From assembly GCA_035544675.1 (NCBI GenBank), contig DATKCA010000121.1, forward strand, positions 1 through 6,369: DNA of 6,369 bases, read 5' to 3'. This DNA comes from DATKCA01 sp035544675. GTDB lineage: Bacteria > Acidobacteriota > Thermoanaerobaculia > Gp7-AA8. This document shows, in pieces, positions 1-4,865 of this stretch (within the stretch, counting starts at the first letter, position 1; each line of letters begins with the position of its first letter). Under the pieces are notes generated by a model, which worked only from the letters and a program-made list of their open reading frames with translations, was not told the DNA's origin and did no database searches. The translations under genes were made by a program, and so were the position numbers.

Positions 1-2
1 AT

Positions 3-176
3 ACGGCCATCGGGGATCACGACGAAGCGTTCAGGCTGCTCGGTGAGGCAGCGTCCAGGCGCTGCTGCAAGATCACGTGGTTCCATACCGATCCGGCTTT
101 CGACGCTCTGCGAGGCGATCCCCGCTTCGACGAGCTCGCGCGGTGGATCGGCCTGCCGCAGGCTCGGAAGCGCTGA
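3..176 (+). CDS. C-terminus of a TPR-like protein (5' end outside window)
   Basis: Fifty-seven codons are open from the left edge to TGA at 174-176. The peptide contains DEAFRLLGEAA, then DPAFDALRGDPRFDELARWIGLP. A helical DEAF.LL.EA repeat followed by DP.FD.LR.DPRF..L.R.IGLP is the usual C-terminal ending of TPR proteins fused to Ser/Thr kinase, adenylate-cyclase or transcriptional-regulator domains, especially in Acidobacteriota-type genomes (family knowledge). The catalytic or sensory part, if there is one, lies outside the window, so the function cannot be named. The stop is only 26 bp before the methyltransferase start and a TATAAT box lies in that gap, so the next gene may have its own promoter. 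Confidence 0.72.
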   Translation, partial: TAIGDHDEAFRLLGEAASRRCCKITWFHTDPAFDALRGDPRFDELARWIGLPQARKR

Positions 177-187
177 TTCGAGCGCTC

Positions 188-193
188 TATAAT
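188..193 (+). promoter_or_regulatory. Perfect -10 box TATAAT for the methyltransferase
   Basis: TATAAT stands in the 26-bp gap between the TPR stop and the ATG at 203. A start about 7 nt downstream of the box would fall near position 200, leaving almost no 5' leader, and no Shine-Dalgarno sequence is visible before the ATG. No TTGACA-like -35 is seen at 16-18 bp spacing. A leaderless or near-leaderless transcript is inferred. Confidence 0.45.
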
Positions 194-202
194 CCGCGCC
201 CC

Positions 203-853
203 ATGTCCCTCGGTCTCCTGCGCGCGCTGCGCCTGCTGCACCATACCTTCAGGCACCACCCGGCCGGGCAGCGCGTCCACATCCTCGGCCGGTTCCTCAC
301 CGCTCCGTTCCTGCGCACCCTCGATGTCATCCCGGCAGGCTCGCGCGTGCTCGACATCGGATCGGGTCATGGAACCTATCCTCGCCTCATCGTCGAGGAG
401 CGCGCGCGCCAGGTGATCGCCGTCGAGCCGGACATCCGCAAGATGCTGACGGCGTTCAGGCATCCGAAGGTCCGTTTCGTCTGCGGATTCGACGACTGCA
501 TCCGCGGCCGGTTCGATGTGATCGTTGTTTACGACGTCATCTACCGTCTTCCGCCGGACGAGCGCGACAGGCTCTTCCGGCGCATCCATGACCGCGTGAA
601 GCCCGGGGGTCTCTTCGTGCTCAAGGACCTCGACCCATCCAAGCGCCTCAAGTGGCAGTGGAACCGGCTGCAGGAAACGGTGATGGACAGGTTCTTCGGC
701 CTGACCATCGGCGAAGGCTTCTACATCGACACCCGTGAGGCGATCGGCGAGCGGATGGCGCGCGCGGGTTTCACGGACTTCCGCTGGGAGCACGTCGATT
801 TTCTCTATCCGCACGCGCACGTCGTGTACACCGCCCGGAAGCCTCGGCCTTGA
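203..853 (+). CDS. Class I SAM-dependent methyltransferase
   Basis: The 216-residue protein is probably cytoplasmic and has a Rossmann-type methyltransferase fold. Motif I is VLDIGSGHGTY at about residues 49-59 and would bind S-adenosylmethionine. The acidic residue for the SAM ribose lies in IAVEPD (72-77). The motif IV-like stretch is FDVIVVYDVIYRLP (104-117), and KPGGLFVLKDLDP (133-145) matches the post-motif strand of UbiE/Methyltransf_11-type enzymes. The N-terminal 40 residues are basic and helical (LLRALRLLHHTFRHH) and may form a cap. The ATG at 203 is chosen because it sits right after a TATAAT box and upstream in-frame codons overlap the previous gene. The substrate cannot be told from the sequence. 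The gene ends 31 bp before gcdH without an obvious terminator, so co-transcription is possible, although the functions look unrelated. Confidence 0.85.
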   Translation: MSLGLLRALRLLHHTFRHHPAGQRVHILGRFLTAPFLRTLDVIPAGSRVLDIGSGHGTYPRLIVEERARQVIAVEPDIRKMLTAFRHPKVRFVCGFDDCIRGRFDVIVVYDVIYRLPPDERDRLFRRIHDRVKPGGLFVLKDLDPSKRLKWQWNRLQETVMDRFFGLTIGEGFYIDTREAIGERMARAGFTDFRWEHVDFLYPHAHVVYTARKPRP

Positions 854-859
854 TAAGAT
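854..859 (+). promoter_or_regulatory. Possible -10 box (TAAGAT) before gcdH
   Basis: TAAGAT, matching TATAAT at 4 of 6 positions, immediately follows the methyltransferase stop and is followed by CCGCCCC. The window's clear TATAAT box at 188 is followed by a similar CCGCGCCCC. No -35 is visible. The call rests on this parallel and is weak. Confidence 0.25.
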
Positions 860-870
860 CCGCCCCAGCA

Positions 871-877
871 AAAGGAG
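871..877 (+). promoter_or_regulatory. Ribosome binding site that decides the gcdH GTG start
   Basis: AAAGGAG lies 7 nt upstream of the GTG at 885. It is the strongest Shine-Dalgarno match in the window. It favours GTG 885 over the in-frame ATG at 912, which has no such site. Confidence 0.7.
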
Positions 878-884
878 CCCTACA

Positions 885-2123
885 GTGGCCAGCTTCCCAG
901 GCGTTGACTACATGGACATCGACTCGCTCTTCTCCGAAGACGAGCTGATGGTGCGGCAGACCGTTCGCGACTTCGTGGACGAAGAAGTGCTGCCGATCAT
1001 CGAAGAAGCGAATCGCGAAGAGAAGTTCCCGGCGCACCTCATCCCCAAGATGGCGGAGATGGGTCTCTTCGGCGCGACGATCAAGGAGTACGACCTCCCC
1101 GGCCTCAACAGCGTCGCCTACGGCCTGATCATGCAGGAGCTCGAGCGCGGCGACTCCGGTCTGCGCTCCTTCGCCTCGGTGCAGTCGGGACTGGTGATGT
1201 ACCCGATCCTCGCCTACGGCTCACAGGAACAGAAGGACTACTGGATTCCGAAGCTCGCCGCGGGCGAGAAGATCGGCTGCTTCGGCCTGACCGAGCCCGA
1301 CTTCGGATCGAACCCCGGCGGCATGCGCATGCACGCGCGCAAGGACGGCGATTCCTGGGTCCTCAACGGCGCGAAGGCCTGGATCACCAACGGCTCGGTG
1401 GCAGACCTGGCCGTCGTCTGGGCGAAGACCGAAGGGACGGTGCGCGGCTTCCTCGTGGAGAAGGACACGCCCGGCTTCAGCACCGCGTATCACATGGGCA
1501 AGTTCTCGCTGAGAGCGTCCGTGACCTCGCAGCTCTTCTTCGAAGACTGCCGCATCCCGGCGGAGAACGTCCTCCCGCAGACCAGCGGCCTCAAATACCC
1601 TTTGAGCTGCCTCACCCAGGCTCGCTACGGCATCGCCTGGGGCGCTCTCGGAGCGGCCATGGGCGTGTTCCATACGGCCACCGAGTACTCGAAGTCACGC
1701 ATCCAGTTCGGCGGGCAGCCCATCGCATCGCACCAGCTCGTCCAGAACAAGCTGGCCTGGATGATCACCGAGATCACCAAGGGACAGCTGCTGGCGTTGC
1801 AGATGGGACGGCTCAAGGACCAGGGGAAGCTCAAGCCACAACATGTGTCGATGGGAAAGATGAACAACGTCCACATCGCCCTGGAGTGCGCACGCTCGGC
1901 CCGCGACATCCTCGGCGCCAACGGCGTGTCGGACGAGTATCCGGTGATCCGGCACATGATGAATCTCGAGTCGGTGAAGACGTACGAGGGAACGCACGAC
2001 ATCCACAACCTCATCATCGGCGAGGCGGTGACCGGCATCCCCGCGTATAACCCTCCGATGTCGTCGGCCGCGGAGAAAGAGGCCACCGAGCGGCGGGCCG
2101 CGGAGGCAGCGGCGAAGAAGTGA
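885..2123 (+). CDS. gcdH: Glutaryl-CoA dehydrogenase (acyl-CoA dehydrogenase family)
   Basis: This FAD enzyme oxidises and decarboxylates glutaryl-CoA to crotonyl-CoA in lysine, tryptophan and aromatic-compound degradation, passing electrons to ETF (family knowledge). The 412-residue product follows the glutaryl-CoA dehydrogenase pattern throughout: SVQSGLVMYPI (98-108), GCFGLTEPDFGSNP (131-144), KAWITN (164-169), GKFSLRAS (205-212), ARYGIAWG (246-253), GRLKDQ (308-313) and KTYEGTHDIHNLIIGEAVTG (365-384). Glu368 of YEGT is the expected catalytic base. Arg94 and Glu87 sit where the human enzyme has its carboxylate-binding arginine and nearby glutamate. Tyr367 is present, whereas non-decarboxylating enzymes carry Val. 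The GTG start follows AAAGGAG. The last 22 residues are an Ala/Glu/Lys-rich tail not needed by the family. The stop overlaps a downstream GTG (GTGA at 2120-2123), the likely start of a now damaged gene. Confidence 0.93.
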   Translation: MASFPGVDYMDIDSLFSEDELMVRQTVRDFVDEEVLPIIEEANREEKFPAHLIPKMAEMGLFGATIKEYDLPGLNSVAYGLIMQELERGDSGLRSFASVQSGLVMYPILAYGSQEQKDYWIPKLAAGEKIGCFGLTEPDFGSNPGGMRMHARKDGDSWVLNGAKAWITNGSVADLAVVWAKTEGTVRGFLVEKDTPGFSTAYHMGKFSLRASVTSQLFFEDCRIPAENVLPQTSGLKYPLSCLTQARYGIAWGALGAAMGVFHTATEYSKSRIQFGGQPIASHQLVQNKLAWMITEITKGQLLALQMGRLKDQGKLKPQHVSMGKMNNVHIALECARSARDILGANGVSDEYPVIRHMMNLESVKTYEGTHDIHNLIIGEAVTGIPAYNPPMSSAAEKEATERRAAEAAAKK

Positions 2124-2249
2124 GCCGCAAGCCGCACCTGTTCATCGTCCCCTACGATTCCGGACACCTGCGATCCATCGCTCGATGGCGACGGCCGCGT
2201 CGCGCGTGCCGCGGCGGACATCGCCGAAACGGCGATGAGTTTCTGTTAG
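2120..2249 (+). pseudogene. Remnant of an arginase-family (ureohydrolase) gene with its interior missing
   Basis: The GTG at 2120 overlaps the gcdH stop (GTGA) and begins MSRKPHLFIVPYDSGHL. This resembles the first strand of arginase/agmatinase-family proteins, which typically begin with ..VPYDSG.RG.RMG.GP. The expected RMG.GP continuation is absent. After about 2165 the plausible reading shifts to another frame: from about 2169 to the TAG at 2247 it reads CDPSLDGDGRVARAAADIAE followed by TAMSFC. This looks like the YDP..D.DGR..RAA C-terminal helix that ends such enzymes. About 40 residues remain of a family usually near 300, and none of the metal-binding Asp/His motifs survive. The simplest reading is an internal, frame-disrupting deletion, real or introduced by assembly. 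The family call is from motif memory. The alternative is unrelated non-coding sequence. Confidence 0.45.
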
Positions 2250-2256
2250 AGTTCGC

Positions 2257-2347
2257 GTCATTCCGAGCGCAGCGGGGAAGCCGGGTGTACGGGCGGCACC
2301 ACAGCGTACCGCCCGACGCCCAGAACCCTCGCCACGCCCGGGATGAC
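2257..2347. repeat. 91-bp imperfect palindromic intergenic element
   Basis: The element runs from GTCATTCCGAGCG to CCCGGGATGAC. The outer arms (2257-2277 and 2327-2347) pair at 18 of 21 positions, counting two G-T pairs. A nested stem pairs 2290-2296 with 2309-2315 (7 bp) and 2283-2288 with 2316-2321 (6 bp, one G-T), closing a 12-nt loop at 2297-2308. The GTCATTCCGAGCG end looks to me like a family of dispersed intergenic palindromes seen in Acidobacteriota-type genomes (recollection, not checked). No ORF or transposase is present, so it would be a non-autonomous, REP/MITE-like element. It fills most of the gap between the arginase remnant and glpX, and its right end supplies a misleading ATG at 2343. 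Confidence 0.7.
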
Positions 2348-2360
2348 TTCGGCAACACAC

Positions 2361-2364
2361 GGAG
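2361..2364 (+). promoter_or_regulatory. Ribosome binding site selecting the glpX TTG start
   Basis: GGAG (within ACGGAG) is 5 nt upstream of TTG 2370. The alternative in-frame ATG at 2343 is preceded by palindrome sequence with no purine-rich site. Confidence 0.5.
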
Positions 2365-2369
2365 CGACA

Positions 2370-3353
2370 TTGGAATCGAGCCTCGAGATCGGATTTCTGC
2401 GCGTCAGCGAGAAAGCGGCCATCGCCGCGGCGCGCACCATGGGCTACGGCAAGCGGAAATACTCCGACCAGGTTGCGGTCGAGTCGATGCGCGAAGAGCT
2501 GAACAGGCTCAAGATGCGCGGAACCATCACCATCGGCGAGGGGGAGCGCGACAAGGCGCCCATGCTCTACGTCGGGGAGCCCCTGGGCCGCGGCTGGACC
2601 GAGGGCGAGATCTATCCTGAGGTGGACATCGCCGTCGATCCGCTGGAAGGCACGAACCTCTGCGCGACCGGATCGGCAAACGCCATCGCCGTCCTGGCCG
2701 CTTCGGAAAAGGGCGGGCTGCTGACCGCGCCCGACATCTACATGGACAAGATCGTCGTCGGTCCCACCGTCGGCGACGGCGTCAAACTGCAGAACTCGGT
2801 CGAGGAGAACCTCAGCCACATGGCCGAGGCGTTCAAGCGCGACGTGAACGAGCTGACGATCGTCGTGCTGGACCGCGAACGACACTACGACCTCATCGCG
2901 CAGATCCGCGAGGCCGGCGCGCGCATCAAGCTGATCTCCGACGGCGACCTCTCCGCCGGCATCTCCGCCGCCATCCGCGGCACCGGCGTTCACGGCGTGA
3001 TGGGAATCGGCGGCGCGCCGGAAGGCGTGCTGACCGCCGCGGCCCTGCGCTGTCTCAACGGTCGCATGCAGGGACGGCTCAAGCCGCTGGAGAAGTGGCA
3101 GGAAGACCGCCTGCAGTCGATGGGATTCAAGGACGGCAACAAGATCTACGAGACGGCCGAACTGGCCTCCGGCGACGACATCATCTTCTGCGCGACGGGC
3201 GTGACGGACGGCGATCTGCTGCGCGGCGTCCGCTTCTTCGGCGGCGGGGTCCGCACCTCGTCACTGTTCATGTCGCTGAAGACGAACACCATCCGCTTCG
3301 TCGATACGATCTATCGCGAAGAGGGATTGCAGCTGGCCATCAGCTTCGCCTGA
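2370..3353 (+). CDS. glpX: Fructose-1,6-bisphosphatase class II
   Basis: This enzyme hydrolyses fructose 1,6-bisphosphate to fructose 6-phosphate in gluconeogenesis, using divalent metal in the cytoplasm. From the TTG the protein has 327 residues (E. coli GlpX 336) and shows the class II motifs in order: RVSEKAAIAA (11-20), Asp33, GTITIGEGERDKAPMLYVGE (51-70), VDIAVDPLEGTN (85-96), APDIYMDKIVVGP (120-132), DGDLSAGI (191-198), GIGGAPEGVLTAAALR (212-227) and CATGVTDGDLLRGV (274-287). Asp33, Glu57, Asp90, Glu93 and Glu218 correspond to the E. coli metal and phosphate residues D33, E57, D85, E88 and E213. The identical D33 and E57 numbering independently supports TTG 2370 over ATG 2343, which would add nine residues starting inside the palindrome. 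Bifunctional FBPase/SBPase activity cannot be excluded. Confidence 0.93.
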   Translation: MESSLEIGFLRVSEKAAIAAARTMGYGKRKYSDQVAVESMREELNRLKMRGTITIGEGERDKAPMLYVGEPLGRGWTEGEIYPEVDIAVDPLEGTNLCATGSANAIAVLAASEKGGLLTAPDIYMDKIVVGPTVGDGVKLQNSVEENLSHMAEAFKRDVNELTIVVLDRERHYDLIAQIREAGARIKLISDGDLSAGISAAIRGTGVHGVMGIGGAPEGVLTAAALRCLNGRMQGRLKPLEKWQEDRLQSMGFKDGNKIYETAELASGDDIIFCATGVTDGDLLRGVRFFGGGVRTSSLFMSLKTNTIRFVDTIYREEGLQLAISFA

Positions 3354-3372
3354 CCCCCTCGCCGGCAACCGT

Positions 3373-3388
3373 GAATCCATTGGGATTC
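3373..3388. terminator. Weak hairpin between convergent genes
   Basis: GAATCC-ATTG-GGATTC makes a perfect 6-bp stem with a 4-nt loop, 19 nt past the glpX stop and in the gap before the convergent minus-strand gene. There is no run of T directly after it, only TTTT at 3403-3406. Its position suits a shared terminator, but the stem is short. Confidence 0.3.
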
Positions 3389-3401
3389 GCCAATGCACCC
3401 G

Positions 3402-3430
3402 GTTTTCCGGTTTCCGGTTACCGGTTTCCC
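3402..3430 (-). repeat. Heptamer tandem repeat, CGGAAAC/CGGTAAC family, copy 1
   Basis: On the plus strand the units read GTTTTCCG, GTTTCCG, GTTACCG and GTTTCCC, the first with one extra T. On the minus strand these are CGGAAAC/CGGTAAC-type units, the same family as the array at 5661-5690 but in opposite orientation. The array overlaps the end of the minus-strand secreted-protein gene: its TAA (3418-3420) and its last codons (GNR) are repeat sequence. Degenerate heptamer arrays of this kind resemble in form the STRR elements described in cyanobacteria; that comparison is by analogy only. Confidence 0.7.
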
Positions 3431-3819
3431 GGCAGGGCTAGGTTCCTGGGAGGGCTGGCCCAGTCGATCAGACGGGTCAGGAACGGCATCGCCTCCGCCG
3501 CGTGCCTCCGCGCCTCGACCGCGTTTCCGGCCAGGGCGGCCTGGCGCATCATCCTCACGTGCGTGCGCAGATCGGTGGCCAGGCCGCGTGCGGTCGAGTT
3601 CCCCGCGGTCGCGCCATAGATCCGGTTCGCCAGCGAGTTGGCTTCATTGCCGACCACGCGCCATACCGAGGGGCTCACGTTCACGCTCGTCTGCGCATCG
3701 TGCAGTGTGGCGGCCAGACTGGTCGCATCCGCATGGAGGCGCGTCCGGGACTGCGCAAAGGCGGGCAGGGCCGTCAGGGCGAGGGCGACAAGGATCGAAA
3801 CGACGATTCTTCGATTCAT
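3418..3819 (-). CDS. Small secreted helical protein, function unknown
   Basis: The 133-residue product begins MNRRIVVSILVALALTALPAFA, a textbook Sec signal peptide with probable cleavage after AFA (residue 22), leaving a mature protein of about 111 residues. The mature part is rich in Ala, Arg, Thr and His and looks all-helical (ADATSLAATLHDA, GNEANSLANRIYGATAG, ARGLATDLRTHVRMMRQAAL, ARRHAAEAMPFLTRLIDWA). It has no cysteine and no metal motif. I do not recognise a family; a periplasmic four-helix-type protein is only a guess from composition. The ATG at 3819 is chosen because GAAGGAAG lies just upstream at normal spacing and the signal peptide begins there. It starts 16 nt after the stop of the pseudouridine synthase gene, so the two are probably co-transcribed. 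Its stop lies inside a heptamer repeat. Confidence 0.75.
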   Translation of the reverse strand: MNRRIVVSILVALALTALPAFAQSRTRLHADATSLAATLHDAQTSVNVSPSVWRVVGNEANSLANRIYGATAGNSTARGLATDLRTHVRMMRQAALAGNAVEARRHAAEAMPFLTRLIDWASPPRNLALPGNR

Positions 3820-3835
3820 ACGACTTCCTTCTTTT

Positions 3836-4711
3836 CTACCCGCTCGATGCCACATCCGTTCCAGCGAGCTGGCGGAACACGCGCGGGATGGCCGCCGTAA
3901 AGGTCATCATCTTCCCCGTGGTGGGATGCTCGAACCCGAGCAGCTTCGCGTGCAGGCCGAGGCGGCCCAGAGGATTGACCGCGCTTCCGTACAGACGGTC
4001 GCCGACCACCGGATGGCCCGCCTCGGACAGGTGCGCGCGGATCTGGTTCTTCCTCCCCGTCTCCAGCGTGATCTCCAGCATCGAATACTCGCGGCCGCTG
4101 GAGATGGTCCGGTAGTGAGTGACGGCGGGCTTGGCGTCGGGATGGCTGCCCACGCTCTCCATCCTCAGGTCCTTCCTCTCGACGAGATTCGATCGGATCG
4201 TGCCGCCCGGCGGATCGATCCTTCCCTCGATGATCGCCACGTAGATCCGGTCCACGTCGTGCGTCGCGAAGTTCGACTTCAGCCGCTCGCGCGCCTCGAA
4301 GCTCTTCGCGAACACGAGGACGCCCGAGGTCTCGCGGTCGAGCCGGTGCACGACGTGAATGCGCCCCTCCCCCTTCTCGCGCAGATAGTCGTTGAGATGA
4401 GCCTGCGCGGTGTTCTCCCGTTCCCGCACCGTGCCCACGGTGAGCAGGCCGTTGGCCTTGAGCACCACGATGACGTCGTCGTCCTCGTGCAGGATGGAGA
4501 GGCTCTCGGGCAACGGGACCTCGACCTGCTTCGCGCCGACCGTGATCACGTCGCCGGCGTCGAGCTCCTCCTTCGCGTTCTTGACGACCTGCCCGTTCAC
4601 CCCGACCCGTCCCGCCTGCAGCATCTGGCGCAGAGAGGTGCGGCTCGAGTCGGGGAAGAGGGAGGCCAGGTGATCGAGCAGCAGGCCTGCCTCTGTGATG
4701 GTTCTGCGCAC
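3836..4711 (-). CDS. RluA/RluD-family pseudouridine synthase with S4 domain
   Basis: This enzyme isomerises uridine to pseudouridine in RNA, most likely 23S rRNA, as in the RluA/C/D family. Taking GTG 4711 as start gives 291 residues. An S4 RNA-binding domain spans about 6-62 (SSRTSLRQMLQAGRVGVNGQ, then ELDAGDVITV), followed by the catalytic domain. The signature HRLDRETSGVLVFAK is at 122-136 with catalytic Asp125. ETGRKNQIRAHL, VGDRLYG and LHAKLLGFEHPTTGK follow in the usual order. The exact target uridine cannot be read from this. An in-frame ATG at 4765 would add 18 residues (MKKHAAFHPSAFILHSYV), but 16 of these are encoded by an intergenic inverted repeat and precede the S4 domain. ATG 4765 does have a GAAGG 7 nt upstream, supplied by the repeat, whereas GTG 4711 has no clear Shine-Dalgarno, so the start is uncertain. 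It is the first gene of a likely operon with the secreted protein. Confidence 0.9.
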   Translation of the reverse strand: MRRTITEAGLLLDHLASLFPDSSRTSLRQMLQAGRVGVNGQVVKNAKEELDAGDVITVGAKQVEVPLPESLSILHEDDDVIVVLKANGLLTVGTVRERENTAQAHLNDYLREKGEGRIHVVHRLDRETSGVLVFAKSFEARERLKSNFATHDVDRIYVAIIEGRIDPPGGTIRSNLVERKDLRMESVGSHPDAKPAVTHYRTISSGREYSMLEITLETGRKNQIRAHLSEAGHPVVGDRLYGSAVNPLGRLGLHAKLLGFEHPTTGKMMTFTAAIPRVFRQLAGTDVASSG

Positions 4712-4716
4712 GACGT

Positions 4717-4790
4717 AAGAATGAAGGATGAAGGCTGAAGGATGAAATGCTGCGTGTTTTTTCATCCTTCAGCCTTCATCCCTCATCCTT
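4717..4790. repeat. Long inverted repeat of ATGAAGG heptamers
   Basis: The left arm 4721-4747 and right arm 4760-4786 are complementary at 26 of 27 positions around a 12-nt loop. Beyond one mismatch, three more pairs extend the stem to 4717-4790. Each arm is itself a heptamer array: ATGAAGG, ATGAAGG, CTGAAGG, ATGAAAT on the left, and TTCATCC, TTCAGCC, TTCATCC, CTCATCC on the right. It lies between the divergent rlu and msrP genes, so it is not a terminator for either. It provides an ATG with an upstream GAAGG that extends the rlu reading frame. A hairpin or cruciform of this strength could affect transcription or replication; that is inference. Confidence 0.85.
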
Positions 4791-4792
4791 TG

Positions 4793-4798
4793 TAGAAT
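4793..4798 (+). promoter_or_regulatory. Probable -10 box TAGAAT before the msrP unit
   Basis: TAGAAT differs from TATAAT at one position and is followed by CCCGG, like the other boxes in this window. A start near 4805 would place ATG 4818 about 13 nt downstream. It immediately follows the right arm of the heptamer palindrome. No -35 hexamer is visible. Confidence 0.4.
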
Positions 4799-4817
4799 CC
4801 CGGCAGAGCGATCTCTC

Positions 4818-4865
4818 ATGGATTACAGGATCACGGGCGACGTGATGCAGGCGCGGCGCAGGTGA
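4818..4865 (+). pseudogene. 15-codon ORF, probable AIM24-family N-terminal remnant
   Basis: The ORF reads MDYRITGDVMQARRR and then stops. Its first twelve residues match the start of AIM24/TIGR00266-type proteins, which typically begin M.Y.I.G..MQ before a LxPGE..xAEaGAM stretch (family knowledge, from memory). That continuation is missing. The TGA (4863-4865) overlaps the msrP ATG as TGATG, a classic translational-coupling arrangement. One reading is an in-frame deletion that fused the first codons of an AIM24 gene to its last ones, so that the stop/start overlap with msrP survived. The other is a genuine short upstream ORF that controls msrP translation. It lies 20 nt after a TAGAAT box. 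Confidence 0.45.

Noticed and set aside
17..871. 284-residue open frame on the minus strand over the methyltransferase
   Set aside because: It is the antisense of a gene with clear SAM-binding motifs, its composition is Asp/Glu/Arg/His-rich without domain motifs, and long antisense frames are expected at this GC content.
2250..2620. Continuation of the frame starting at GTG 2120 to 2620 as a real 166-residue protein
   Set aside because: After the first 16 residues it becomes Arg/His/Gly-rich, runs through the palindrome and then overlaps glpX out of frame. Only the N-terminal stretch looks like protein.
2142..2993. 283-residue minus-strand open frame over glpX
   Set aside because: It crosses the palindrome and is antisense to a confident GlpX; no recognisable motif.
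3638..4738. 366-residue plus-strand open frame, longer than the pseudouridine synthase it overlaps
   Set aside because: The minus strand encodes S4, HRLDRETSG and other Rlu motifs in order, while the plus-strand product is a low-complexity shadow rich in Arg, Asp, His and Val.
4717..4790. Heptamer palindrome as a transcription terminator
   Set aside because: It lies between divergent genes, where neither transcript ends, although the stem is strong and the loop side contains a T run.
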